A DNA stretch of 40,810 bases from Okeania sp. SIO2C9 (GCF_010672455.1 NZ_JAAHGO010000080.1:1-40810); one strand, 5' to 3'. Shown: positions 8,376-17,452, counted from the stretch's first letter. The notes: generated from the sequence alone by a model not told the origin. Numbers and translations: made by a program.

Positions 8376-10001
8376 ATGACAACAATTATTACCAGCTCCC
8401 AGTTAGAATTAACATTAACAGAAGTCGCAGGAACAATATTTTCTATTACTGGTAATGATACTTTTATTTTGACCGCTGACAATGGTCAAAACTTTTTTGT
8501 TGACCTCATAGATGAACTAAATACTTCAATCTTAGGCTTACAAATTGGTCAATCAATCACAGTAACAGGGTTTATAAACTTAGAAGATAACCGATTAAAT
8601 CTAATAAATACTATTCTGATTAATGATGATTCAACCAGACCTCCACCACCAATTGTCGGACTACAAACTATATTTGGAACTGTTGGTTTTGTAGTTGACG
8701 ATCGCCAATTTATTTTAAATTCTAATGGTCAAATATACTTTGTTAACTTATTAGATGAATTTAATGCCATAGCTTTAAATTTACAGCCAAATCAACCCAT
8801 CGCAATTTCTGGAACTGTAACTCTAGAAAATGGCAGAATAGATGTTAATAGTACCAGTATTATTGATGGTGTAAATATTCCTACTCCACCTCCTTTTATA
8901 CCAGACGGTCAATTTCCACCAGGTTCCATTATTGGCAATAATACTCCTCAGTTTATTCAAGGCACCCCTAACAATGACACCGTTTTTGGACTAGGTGGTA
9001 ATGATACAATTGATGGGCAAGCAGGTCAAGATAGTTTGTTTGGTAGTCCCGGGAGCGATAGTATCTTTGCGGGTATAGGCAATGACACCATTTTTGGCAA
9101 TGAAGGAGCTGATACCATTAATGGCGAAATAGGAGATGATAGTATTCTGGGCAACCAAGATAACGATCTTCTAGGTGGTGGTGAGGGCAATGATACTGTC
9201 GTAGGTAATGAAGGTAGTGATGAGATAGATGGGGGTGGGGGTGATGATAGTCTGGTCGGTAATGTTGGTAGTGATAGTATATTTGGTAATGTCGGCAATG
9301 ATAGTATTGGTGGGAATGAAGATAGCGATCGCCTGGATGGTGGAATAGGGAATGATAGTGTTGCTGGAAATGAAGGAAATGATAGTATTTTTGGCAATGA
9401 TGGTAACGATAGTATTTTTGGTAATCAAGATAATGACCGTCTGGAGGGAAATTCAGGTAATGATACTATTCGTGGAGGTAAGGGTAACGATATAGTTGAT
9501 GGTGGTTTTGATTCTGATTTCATTTTAGGAGAGTTGGGTAATGATGAATTGAGTGGTGGAGAATCTGAAGATTTGATATTTGGTGGTAAAGATAATGATT
9601 TTCTTGATGGTGGTGGAGGAAATGATACCCTCAGTGGAGATTTGAGTAATGATACTATTGTTGGTGGTATTGGTGATGATTTTATTATTGGTGCAGGTCG
9701 TCAGTCTGGAGAAAATGAGATTGATTTTTTGACGGGTAGTGCAGGTGCTGATACATTTGTTTTGGGTAATAGTGATGTTGCTTTTTACAGTGGTGCAGGT
9801 AGTAGTGATTATGGAGTAATTGTTGATTTTAATAATCTCGAAGGTGATGTAATTATTGAATTTGGTGGTGATGGAGTTGTGTTGGGTCCTTCTCCTATAG
9901 AGACTCAAGGAGGTACTGGAATTTTTGTGAATGGGGATCTAATTGCGATTTTTATTGGTGTCACGGAATTGGAAGTTCAAAGTGGATTAATTTTGATTTA
10001 G
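8376..10001 (+). CDS. RTX calcium-binding protein with two N-terminal beta domains
   Basis: Predicted extracellular protein exported by type I secretion; there is no N-terminal signal peptide. Residues about 10-85 and 95-165 are two related beta-rich domains (TLTEVAGTIFSITGNDTF; QTIFGTVGFVVDDRQF) that look like OB-type folds and are joined by proline-rich linkers. Residues about 195-450 hold some 25 nonapeptide repeats of the GGxGxDxUx type, often with Asn in place of the first Gly (GNEGNDSIFGN). The C-terminal 90 residues (FLTGSAGADTFVLG onward) are the usual cap and secretion region. No secretion genes are nearby. The ligand or enzymatic role is unknown. No clear ribosome binding site precedes the ATG. 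Confidence 0.85.
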   Translation: MTTIITSSQLELTLTEVAGTIFSITGNDTFILTADNGQNFFVDLIDELNTSILGLQIGQSITVTGFINLEDNRLNLINTILINDDSTRPPPPIVGLQTIFGTVGFVVDDRQFILNSNGQIYFVNLLDEFNAIALNLQPNQPIAISGTVTLENGRIDVNSTSIIDGVNIPTPPPFIPDGQFPPGSIIGNNTPQFIQGTPNNDTVFGLGGNDTIDGQAGQDSLFGSPGSDSIFAGIGNDTIFGNEGADTINGEIGDDSILGNQDNDLLGGGEGNDTVVGNEGSDEIDGGGGDDSLVGNVGSDSIFGNVGNDSIGGNEDSDRLDGGIGNDSVAGNEGNDSIFGNDGNDSIFGNQDNDRLEGNSGNDTIRGGKGNDIVDGGFDSDFILGELGNDELSGGESEDLIFGGKDNDFLDGGGGNDTLSGDLSNDTIVGGIGDDFIIGAGRQSGENEIDFLTGSAGADTFVLGNSDVAFYSGAGSSDYGVIVDFNNLEGDVIIEFGGDGVVLGPSPIETQGGTGIFVNGDLIAIFIGVTELEVQSGLILI

Positions 10002-10002
10002 C

Positions 10003-10030
10003 GTAGGGGCGAATGGCCATTCGCCCTTAC
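10003..10030. repeat. 28-bp palindrome, CGAATGGCCATTCG core
   Basis: GTAGGGGCGAATGG is followed by its near-perfect reverse complement (one mismatch), 2 bp after the RTX stop codon. As a hairpin it could end transcription, but it has no T-run. The copy at 23828-23855 is the same sequence in the opposite orientation. Confidence 0.8.
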
Positions 10031-10080
10031 AGGTTTTTGGTCGCCCTTACAGGTTTTTGGTCGCCCTTACAGGTTTTTGG
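10021..10080 (+). repeat. Three perfect 20-bp tandem repeats
   Basis: The unit TCGCCCTTACAGGTTTTTGG occurs exactly three times without change. The first unit overlaps the right arm of the 10003 palindrome, which suggests the array grew from that palindrome's edge. Confidence 0.95.
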
Positions 10081-10199
10081 TTATGACGATGTGGTTCAAA
10101 GATCGGTAAAAGTAAGCGAGGGCGAATACCATTCGCCCCTACAGCAGAGACTCTACATATAGGGAGAGAGAGGGCGAATACCATTTACCCCTACAGATG

Positions 10200-10290
10200 C
10201 AAGACTTACGCAGAGATTCTACATATAGGGAGGGCCAATACCATTCGCCCCTACAAATGGTGGTTTCAAAGTCAATTTGCGTAAGTCTTG
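10200..10290. mobile_element. 91-bp MITE with CAAGACTTACGCA ends
   Basis: Perfect 13-bp inverted ends, CAAGACTTACGCA at 10200-10212 and its complement at 10278-10290. The interior holds a partial CGAAT-type palindrome. No clear target duplication is seen. The ends differ by one base from those of the 585-bp element at 12797. Confidence 0.7.
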
Positions 10291-10476
10291 ATTTAAGTTT
10301 TTTCAGGCTTTTATATCAAACCCGCTCAATTCAGCAACGCTAAAAAAGGTTCCATCAGAGCGCCATTGCCAAATCTTTCTCCATCTCCCGACATTCCCCA
10401 TACCTCCCACACCTCCCACACCTCCCACACTCCCCACACTCCCCACACTCCCCTACTCCCCATCTCCCCATCTCCC
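10291..10476. repeat. Pyrimidine-rich satellite downstream of the flavoprotein gene
   Basis: From about 10394 to 10466, CCTCCCACA (9 bp) and ACTCCCCAC (10 bp with a C) units repeat, complementary in character to the GAGTGTGGGG array at 14545. No gene is seen. Confidence 0.6.
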
Positions 10477-11712
10477 TCAACCCCTAATCTTCATCCCCTG
10501 ACCTGCTAACCATCCAGTTGTCCATGCACTTTGAAAATTAAAACCCCCTGTAACTCCATCAATATCTAATATTTCACCAGCAAAATATAACCCCTGACAA
10601 CAACGACTTTCCATAGTTTTAAAATTAATTTCTTTCAAACTCACCCCACCACAAGTAACAAACTCTTCCTTAAAAACCCCTTTACCCTGAACTTGATATT
10701 TACCTTGAGTTAATTCTAGAATCAACTTGTTAATAGCTTTCTTTGATAACTCCCCCCAACGTTTTTGCGGGTCAATATCCGCAGCAATAATTAAACTTTC
10801 CCACAAACGACGTGGTAAAGAAAACGGACAACTATTAACGATCGCTTTCTTTTCCTGAGTTTTAAGTGCTAATAACTGTGTTCGTACATCTTCTGGGTTA
10901 AGGTGAGATAACCAATTAATCAATAAATTAGCTTGATAGTCATTTTCATGGAGAAATCTTGCACCCCAAGCAGATAATTTCAAAACTGCCGGACCACTTA
11001 AACCCCAGTGAGTAACAAGTACAGGTCCGATTTGTTTTAATTTAGCCATCGGCAATTGTAAACAAACATTCTCAACCGAAATACCTGCCAATCCTTGGAA
11101 ACGTGGGTCAGAAATCTTGAAAGTAAATAGAGAAGGTACAGGTGCTGCAACCTGATGACCCAATGCTTTTGCCCAACGATAACCAAGAGGACTACTGCCA
11201 GTTGCTAAGAGTAGGCGATCGCATTCCACAATTTCTCCCGATTTTAATCTGATTTCAAATAAATTATTATCCCCCACCGTTGACTTTCGTGCTACAGAAA
11301 CCACTGCTGCACCCGTGCGAATATTCACACCTCGGTCTAATGCGACCCTAGTTAAACACTCAACAATTGTAGCAGAATCATTAGTAGTAGGAAACATCCG
11401 TCCATCTGCTTCTGTTTTTAACTGTACCCCTCTCGCAGTAAACCATTCCACAGTATCACGAGCCTGAAATTGACTAAATGCACCCCGAAGCGCTTTACTT
11501 CCCCTGGGGTAATTTTGAACAAAAATCCCTGGATCGAAGCAAGCGTGAGTAACATTACAACGACCACCGCCAGATATACGCACTTTAGCCAGAGTTTGCC
11601 GCCCTGCTTCTAAGATGGTCACATTAGTGTGGGGGGTGCTACAGGCGATTGCTCCAAAAAAACCTGCTGCTCCCCCACCTACAACTACAATTTTAAGAGA
11701 TGGAAAAGACAT
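10477..11712 (-). CDS. HI0933-family FAD flavoprotein (BaiN/YhiN-like)
   Basis: NAD(P)/FAD-dependent oxidoreductase of the HI0933/YhiN family (411 aa, the usual length). The N-terminal dinucleotide-binding fold has GGGAAG at 12-17. The family signature SGGGRCNVTH lies at 47-56, and the C-terminal FAD-binding segment GEILDIDGVTGGFNFQ at about 378-393. The physiological substrate is not established for most members, so I give no symbol. The start codon lies 2 bp from a MITE (11715-11863), and the MITE's target duplication includes the ATG, so no native ribosome binding site remains next to the gene. Confidence 0.88.
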   Translation of the reverse strand: MSFPSLKIVVVGGGAAGFFGAIACSTPHTNVTILEAGRQTLAKVRISGGGRCNVTHACFDPGIFVQNYPRGSKALRGAFSQFQARDTVEWFTARGVQLKTEADGRMFPTTNDSATIVECLTRVALDRGVNIRTGAAVVSVARKSTVGDNNLFEIRLKSGEIVECDRLLLATGSSPLGYRWAKALGHQVAAPVPSLFTFKISDPRFQGLAGISVENVCLQLPMAKLKQIGPVLVTHWGLSGPAVLKLSAWGARFLHENDYQANLLINWLSHLNPEDVRTQLLALKTQEKKAIVNSCPFSLPRRLWESLIIAADIDPQKRWGELSKKAINKLILELTQGKYQVQGKGVFKEEFVTCGGVSLKEINFKTMESRCCQGLYFAGEILDIDGVTGGFNFQSAWTTGWLAGQGMKIRG

Positions 11713-11714
11713 TT

Positions 11715-11863
11715 GGCGTTGCTGAATTAGTGTATGATATTAGTCTTAATCACTTAGGAGTCAGGAGTCAGGAGTCAGGAGGGAAGAAAGAGGAGTAGAA
11801 GGAGAAAGTTTTTTGCTCGCTCTCTTATCCGGACATGACATCATACCTCAAATCACCAACGCC
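11715..11863. mobile_element. MITE, GGCGTTGCTGA family, at a start codon
   Basis: It starts GGCGTTGCTGAATTA and ends ATCACCAACGCC, a diverged inverted end. GACATTT is duplicated on both sides (11708-11714 and 11864-11870). The interior has expanded into a GAGTCAG 7-bp array and a CCGGACATGA segment, unlike the copies at 26819 and 28814. Confidence 0.7.
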
Positions 11864-11880
11864 GACATTTTATATATATT

Positions 11881-12010
11881 AGACATCTCCAATAATAAAA
11901 AATAAAATTAATTATCGTAAATAAATAATCAATTCTTTTCCTTTACTCTGTACGGACGTTGCATGCAACGTCCCTACTCCCTACTCCCTCTTTTCCAGAG
12001 AGGTTTATTA
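11881..12010. mobile_element. Degenerate AGACATCTCC MITE with a palindrome
   Basis: The left end AGACATCTCC at 11881 is intact. The right end near 11990-12005 (CTCTTTTCCAGAGAGG) is decayed. A 28-bp palindrome with core TGCATGCA lies inside at 11950-11977. The element stops next to the rubredoxin stop codon. Confidence 0.5.
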
Positions 12011-12011
12011 G

Positions 12012-12176
12012 TTACTCTTCTACTGGTTCAAAATCATCTTTACCAACCCCGCAAACTGGGCAAACCCAATCATCGGGAATTTCTTCAAAAGGTGTTCCTG
12101 CTGCTATTCCTGAATCTTCGTCTCCTTCTTCTGGGTCATATATATATCCACAAGCATTACAGACATATTTTTTCAT
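12012..12176 (-). CDS. Rubredoxin (54 aa)
   Basis: Small iron-sulfur electron carrier. The minus strand reads [20 protein letters not shown] onward. Fe-binding cysteines sit in CNACG (Cys6, Cys9) and CPVCG (Cys39, Cys42), with the typical acidic loop between them and DDWVCP before the second pair. The length is that of a free soluble rubredoxin, without the C-terminal membrane anchor of the photosystem-associated RubA. AGAGGA upstream of the ATG at 12176 is a good ribosome binding site. The redox partner is unknown. The neighbouring flavoprotein gene is on the same strand 300 bp downstream, but repeats separate them, so a shared operon is doubtful. Confidence 0.92.
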   Translation of the reverse strand: MKKYVCNACGYIYDPEEGDEDSGIAAGTPFEEIPDDWVCPVCGVGKDDFEPVEE

Positions 12177-12796
12177 TTTAATCTATTCCTCTCTAATAGT
12201 TCACCTGGATTTTACAAGTTTGTGGGTTAGAGGTTCCACTGTCAAATTGCAAAGTTTTGTTAATTTTTTGGGTTGTCCTGCTCGCGTAATGGTGAAGAGA
12301 TATATTTTTTAATTTCTTCCCAAATTCCCCACATTCCCCTCTCAGGAAAGGTTAGGGGTGGGTCTCCAAACTCCCTACACTCTCTCTAACATTACTATGT
12401 ACCACCAGCACTTTTTGATGGTCTTTTACTCACTTCGGTCAAAGTAGACCAAAGCAAGAATGTTTTCCGGAATGTCTGTACTGTTAATTGTAGTTTTGGA
12501 TTTGTGGTTTATCTATCTGAAAAATGGGGGATGAAGGGTCAACAATTAATAATTAATAATTACCTCTGCTTGAAAACGGATAGGATTGACGTGGTAGGGA
12601 AAATTTTTTCTTTTTTCTCCTTTAAAGAAGAGGCTTTATACCTTAATGATTCAGTAATTTTTACTACTATCTTCTGACTCTTTTTTTCCAGATATCTAAA
12701 TATGTGTTTTTACAGGCAGATGTATGAATTTAATTTTAATTTGCGACAATTATTAATTGTTAAATTAAATCAGCTTTGACCAGAATTTAATTCTAA
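12177..12796. other. Gene-free spacer upstream of the rubredoxin
   Basis: AT-rich sequence with short AATTAAT arrays near 12541-12560. It should contain the rubredoxin promoter, but I cannot place it. No gene, RNA or complete repeat is recognised. Confidence 0.4.
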
Positions 12797-13381
12797 CAGG
12801 ACTTACGCAAATTATTAGACAATACGCTATCCGTAGGGGTTCATTAATTGATAATGGATAATTGATAATTACTTCTGGTTAAAACCGTCCTTGATTGAAG
12901 ATAAGGAAATATGATTTATTCTCTTGTTCGATTGGATATGGTTAGGAAACCCATCCATCCCACCCTACGGGAAGCTACGAATATCGACCGTTTTTTCCCC
13001 TTAAAAGGGGAGGCTTCAAGGCGCGAATTATTTAATTAGGGTTTGCTTAAAAAGTCTCATGGGTAAGGGTAGGATACAGGATACAGGATACAGGATAAAT
13101 GGGAATTATAGAGGAGGTAGGAGGAAGAATAATCCCTTGATTATTCTGCACAACTATGAGCCTAAAATATGCTTTTTTTTGAGCATTAAGAGCTGAATAA
13201 AAGGCACTTTTCTCGACCTCAAAAAGGCTAAAACATTTATCTGTCAATCCTTTGATATTTAATCAGCAAGCCCTAATTATTAATTATTAATTATTAATTA
13301 TTAATTATTCGGTAAATGCCTATGTGTAGAGGGCGAATGCCATTCGCCCCTACTAGATATAACGGTTCTGCGTAAGTCCTG
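12797..13381. mobile_element. 585-bp non-coding element with 13-bp TIRs and TCTAA duplication
   Basis: Ends CAGGACTTACGCA (12797-12809) and TGCGTAAGTCCTG (13369-13381) are perfect inverted repeats. TCTAA directly flanks both sides (12792-12796 and 13382-13386), a 5-bp target duplication. Inside are an inverted R1 copy (about 12860-13020), a GGATACA 7-bp array (about 13068-13098), an AATTATT array (about 13275-13310) and a CGAAT palindrome (13326-13353). No transposase is present. It lies 35 bp upstream of the RTX-CAP start. Confidence 0.85.
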
Positions 13382-13416
13382 TCTAAGTAAAAAAAAACTA
13401 ATAAAACAGGTAACAA

Positions 13417-14523
13417 ATGGAAACTGAACTCACGCCTAATGGCAATAACTTACTCGCCACCGATAATGCAGAAGCGATCGCTCTTTCCTCTGGAGAACTC
13501 GCTAATTTTCCCGATGGGTTAGCTGCTCTTGGTGGCAACGATACAGTTACGGGGTCTTCAGACTCAGAAGTTATCATGGGAAACCGGGGTGAAGATAGTA
13601 TTGTTGGTGGAGGAGGCAATGATACTTTAATGGGTGGTAAAGACAATGATACAGTAGAAGGAGGTAATGGTAACGACTTAGTCCGTGGCGATCGCGAAGC
13701 TGATGTTGTTAGAGGGGGCAATGGTGGGGATAGTTTATTTGGTGGCAAAAATAACGACCGCCTCTTTGGGGATGGGGGCAATGATATTTTATTTGGCGAT
13801 CGGGATAATGACACTCTCAGTGGTGGTTTGGGGCAAGATACTCTTAATGGTGGAGCAGGTAGCGATGTCTTTGTCTTAGAAAATGGTGCAGGTGTGGATG
13901 AAATAGCTGACTTTGAAAATGGTATTGATATAATTCAACTACCTAATGGTTTAAGTTTTGACAATATCAGTTTACAAAATAGTGGTGGTAGTCAGCAAAA
14001 TACTGCGATAGTCGATCGTCTCACTGGAGAAACTATAGCGCTAGTAAATAATGTATCTGCAGAGAGTCTCAGCAGCGGCAATTTTTTATTTGAAGGGGGT
14101 TCAAATACTGAAACAGATAATCAAAATTTCATTAATAGAGTTGTCGATCTGACCAACCAAGAACGCACCCAGTTGGGTTTGTCTCCCCTGAGTACAGACC
14201 CATTGTTAGGTCAGGCAGCGCAGACTCACACAGAGAATATGGCACTGCAAGACTTTGTTGAGCATACAGGGTTAGATGGTTCGTCGGCAGGCGATCGCAT
14301 TGAAGCTACCGGTTATGATTTTTCAGCTTGGGCAGAAAATATTGCGGCAGGGCAGTTGACACCGGAAGAAGTAGTAGAAGGATGGATGAATAGTCCAGGA
14401 CATCGTGCCAACATTCTCGATCCAAATTTGCAGGAAATTGGTGTTGGTTACTATTTCTTAGAAAATGATACTGGTAACGTTAATTTCAATCATTATTGGA
14501 CACAAGTATTTGGAACACCTTAG
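13417..14523 (+). CDS. RTX-CAP fusion protein
   Basis: Predicted secreted calcium-binding protein with an extracellular CAP/SCP domain. Residues about 38-155 hold some 12 RTX nonapeptides (GGNGNDLVRGD, GGAGSDVFVL). A beta-rich region follows at 155-225. Residues about 240-368 are a complete CAP domain: VDLTNQERTQLGLSPLS, His in FVEHTG, the AENIAAG segment, WMNSPGHRANIL and the closing HYWTQVFG. CAP proteins without RTX are common in bacteria; RTX in front points to type I rather than Sec export, and no signal peptide is present. The activity of bacterial CAP domains is mostly unknown. A 585-bp mobile element ends 35 bp upstream, so the promoter may lie in that element. Confidence 0.88.
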   Translation: METELTPNGNNLLATDNAEAIALSSGELANFPDGLAALGGNDTVTGSSDSEVIMGNRGEDSIVGGGGNDTLMGGKDNDTVEGGNGNDLVRGDREADVVRGGNGGDSLFGGKNNDRLFGDGGNDILFGDRDNDTLSGGLGQDTLNGGAGSDVFVLENGAGVDEIADFENGIDIIQLPNGLSFDNISLQNSGGSQQNTAIVDRLTGETIALVNNVSAESLSSGNFLFEGGSNTETDNQNFINRVVDLTNQERTQLGLSPLSTDPLLGQAAQTHTENMALQDFVEHTGLDGSSAGDRIEATGYDFSAWAENIAAGQLTPEEVVEGWMNSPGHRANILDPNLQEIGVGYYFLENDTGNVNFNHYWTQVFGTP

Positions 14524-15067
14524 CGGAGGAGCGGGGGAGTAGGGGAGTGTGGGAGTGTGGGGAGTGTGGGGAGTGTGGGGAGTGTGGGGAGTGTGGGGAG
14601 TGTGGGGAGTGTGGGGAGTGTGGAGACCCACCCCTCGCCCCTCCCCCTCCCAGGAGGGGAAGATGGGGAGATAAAGAAAGATTTGACGGCGCTATGAGTG
14701 GAATACCCCACACCTCATCCGCAGTGTCTACAAGCTTACCCTTGGATCGATCCAGTGGAGCTGCAACTTTTCAGTATCCCCATCCACTTTTCCAGTCTTT
14801 CCTTCTTCCTTCTTTCTTCTTCCTTCTTGCTTCTTTAAGATATAATTTAGAGCAAAATAACTTCCATTTATCAAAATAATTGGGTCACGCAACCCCACCT
14901 TTTAAGGCGAAATATTTTTGGAGAGTTGCTCAAATCCCCTACTTCCCCTCCTGGGAGGGGGAGGGGCGAGGGGTGGGTTAACTTCTGACTCTCTTGGTGC
15001 GCGTTCCCTTGCGACTGGCGTCGTCGCGGGGTCGCACCGCTTCTAACTTCTAACTTCTGACTTCATT
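14524..15067. repeat. Spacer with a 10-bp GAGTGTGGGG satellite
   Basis: About eight near-perfect copies of GAGTGTGGGG run from about 14545 to 14622. Open frames on both strands here only reflect the repeat. A CTTCTAA 7-bp array (15040-15063) ends 4 bp before the next start codon. No gene is seen. Confidence 0.7.
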
Positions 15068-15754
15068 ATGGCACTAGCACCTTTATTTCCTATTTTACAT
15101 CCAATATTAAAATCGGCTTTTCCTAATTGTTTATGGCAAGGAAATACACAAAAATCAGAAATTACTCTTACTTTTGATGATGGACCACACCCAGAATATA
15201 CACTTCAATTATTAGAAATTCTGGATAAATATCAGATTAAAGCTAACTTTTTTTGGTTAGGTATATGTATAGATCGTTATCCAGAAGTAGCTAAAGCTGT
15301 ATATGAAAAAGGTCATTGGATTGGTTTACATGGCTACGAACATATATCATTTCCTAAACTAACTCCTATTCAACTTAAATCTAGTTTAAAAAAAACACAG
15401 CTTTCTATTTACAATGCTTGTGGATTAGAAGCAAAATTAGTTTGTGATGTTCGTCCTCCCAATGGCGTATTTCTACCTCAAACTTTAAAACTCTTACAGG
15501 AATGGGGATATCGAAATGTTATGTGGAGTGTAGTACCTGAAGATTGGGTCAGACCAGGAATTTCAGTTGTAGCTAATCGAGTAGTTCAGCAAACCTCTAA
15601 TGGTTCTATTATTGTTTTGCATGATGGATGTTATGGTGGTCAAGATGTGGCAAAAATAGCTGCGGAAATAATTCCAATTTTACTAGAAAAAAATTACGAT
15701 TTTATTACTATAGACCAAATGTGGCAAACAAATAAAGCAGATAGAATTAAGTAA
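15068..15754 (+). CDS. Polysaccharide deacetylase (NodB homology domain)
   Basis: Carbohydrate esterase family 4 enzyme that removes acetyl groups from an N-acetylated polysaccharide such as chitin-like or peptidoglycan glycans; the substrate is not determined. Motif 1 TFDDGP (Asp37, Asp38), motif 2 HGYEH with metal-binding His88 and His92, motif 3 RPPNG at 129-133, and motif 5 VLHD with His185 are all present. The length of 228 aa is essentially the bare catalytic domain. No strong signal peptide is visible; residues 1-20 are mildly hydrophobic. The 7-bp satellite directly upstream leaves no obvious ribosome binding site. Confidence 0.88.
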   Translation: MALAPLFPILHPILKSAFPNCLWQGNTQKSEITLTFDDGPHPEYTLQLLEILDKYQIKANFFWLGICIDRYPEVAKAVYEKGHWIGLHGYEHISFPKLTPIQLKSSLKKTQLSIYNACGLEAKLVCDVRPPNGVFLPQTLKLLQEWGYRNVMWSVVPEDWVRPGISVVANRVVQQTSNGSIIVLHDGCYGGQDVAKIAAEIIPILLEKNYDFITIDQMWQTNKADRIK

Positions 15755-16624
15755 GGAAAGATAGATCGATAAATAAATATATTTATCATCTTTCTCTTCT
15801 TGCCTCTTATACCAAGCGTGAAAAAAGAATGTTTAGAATAATCAGGACGCTCAAAAAAATCTACAGGAAATTTTCCTGTGACTAAAAAGATAAGTTACGA
15901 CCTAAAAAATGGTATCAAAGCTATTCATTCCGAATCTTGACTCCTAAGAAGTAGCCTAGTTATATCATATTCGGACGGGTCAGTTATAAATAAAATTTAA
16001 GAACTGATAGTACCGAAGAAATACTGAAATTATCTTTACCAAATAATTAATAATTAATAATTAAATAATTCGTAAGCATTCAGCGGTCAGCTATTAGCTA
16101 TCAGCTATTAATTTTGGGGAAGGTAAAAATAATTGAGAAATTGAGACAGAATAAAAGTTACTGTTAAAGTCACCGGACTAAACCTGAGAAGTAATTATTC
16201 ATTACTAATTGCTGTTTGCGTAGCATTCCGTAGGAATAGCTGACTGCTAATAGCTGTTTGCGCAGCAGTCCGTAGGAAATGCTTACAATAATTCGTGCCT
16301 TGAAGCCTCCCCTTTTAAGGGGAAAAAGCGGTCGATATTCGTAGCTTTCCGTAGGGTGGGATGGTGAGGTCTCGGAGCCATATCCAATCGACCAAGAGAA
16401 AAGAAAATATTCCTTATATTCAATTCCGTAACGGTTTTAACCAGAGGTAATTATCAATTATCCATTATCCATTATCAATTAATGAATTTTGTTCCTTCCT
16501 TCTTTCTTCCCTACTGACTTCTGAGGACTGACTCCTAACTCCTCGCTAATTTATTTATAAGTATTCAACCAAACATGATATTATTTGTAGCAAATAATTG
16601 TCAAATTGGTATTACTTATTCAAT
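15755..16624. repeat. Gene-free spacer with a full R1 repeat and heptamer arrays
   Basis: CAGCTAT/TAGCTAT 7-bp units lie at about 16090-16112. Two TTTGCGNAGCANTCCGTAGGA words occur at about 16215 and 16258. A full R1 copy runs from about 16300 to 16450, followed by TTATCAA/TTATCCA 7-bp units at about 16453-16482. Near 15960 is a relic related to the ATATCATGTCCG MITE. No gene is recognised. Confidence 0.55.
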
Positions 16625-16956
16625 AGACATCTGGTGATCATAAAAAATCAAATCAACTATCGCACAGAAATTATCAATTCTTTACCGAAAAATTGTGGTT
16701 TAAAGCCTCCCCTTTTAAGAGGATAATAAGCGGTCGTTTGCGCAGCATGACCTAGGATGGGATGGCGAGGTCTCGGAGCCATATCCAATCGACCAAGAGA
16801 AGAAAAATTTCCATGAATTTGTCAATCCTCTTCAATTCATAGAGAGGTAATTATTCATTATTTATTATTCATTATTAATTGTTGAACCTACGACCTACGG
16901 ACGTTGCATCCAACATCCCTACCTACTCCCTACTCCCTCTTTTGGAGGAGATGTCT
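16625..16956. mobile_element. AGACATCTCC MITE carrying an R1 repeat inside
   Basis: The left end AGACATCTGG (16625) and right end GGAGATGTCT (16947-16956) enclose 332 bp, about three times the size of the simple copy at 7251. The extra sequence is an R1 copy (about 16693-16855), ATTATTC-type 7-bp units and a degenerate TGCATCCA-core palindrome (16895-16922). This is a nested arrangement. Confidence 0.6.
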
Positions 16957-17173
16957 AATAAATAGAACTCTCCATAAATTATCGAATAATTAAGTTTTAA
17001 AATCTCTCCTTCGCTGGGATATTGGTTGTCGCCCTACAACGATAAAAATCTTTTTAATCAATCCTACAATTTCAAGAAAAGGTAATTATTAATTGTTGAA
17101 ATAAGCCTTTTCTCATAATCCCGAATTAAACATTCTAAACAGCACCCTTTTTTTTGATTGACAAATGTCTAAT

Positions 17174-17282
17174 AGACCACTCCAAAAATCAAAAATAAAA
17201 TCAATTATTATCCATAAATTATTAATTACTTCTCCCTATTGCCCATTGCCTATTCCCTATACCTTATTTTCTGGAGATGTCT
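17174..17282. mobile_element. AGACATCTCC-family MITE, diverged left end
   Basis: The left end AGACCACTCC and right end GGAGATGTCT (17273-17282) enclose a CCCATTG/CCTATTC-type array. The 16957-17173 stretch before it looks like another decayed member plus an R1-like fragment, with no gene. The 17283-17452 stretch is the presumed leader of the SLH gene. Confidence 0.6.
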
Positions 17283-17452
17283 AATGAAAATGGAACCAAA
17301 TATAATTTTATTTGGTCAGAGATAGAATAAACTGGCTAGAATAAGGAATTGTCAGTCTGTAATCAAAGCTTTCTTCTCAAGGTAGTCTTGAGTAGTTCAG
17401 ATGACAAAAGTTGAGCTATTTTTTAGAACTCAAAAGTGGTGGAGGAAAATTA

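Noticed and set aside
8900-9910. Long open frames on the reverse strand inside the RTX gene
   Set aside because: They arise from the repetitive GGNDT-type codons read in antisense; proline/serine or threonine/isoleucine-only composition and no start signals.
11959-12312. 117-codon plus-strand frame over the rubredoxin region
   Set aside because: It is antisense to a clear rubredoxin with both CxxC motifs.
13047-13247. 66-codon minus-strand frame
   Set aside because: It lies within the 585-bp mobile element and reads through a GGATACA satellite.
14486-14879. Open frames on both strands across the GAGTGTGGGG array (GECGECGEC or HSPHSPHSP products)
   Set aside because: Products are pure translation of a 10-bp satellite, with no homology or ribosome binding site.
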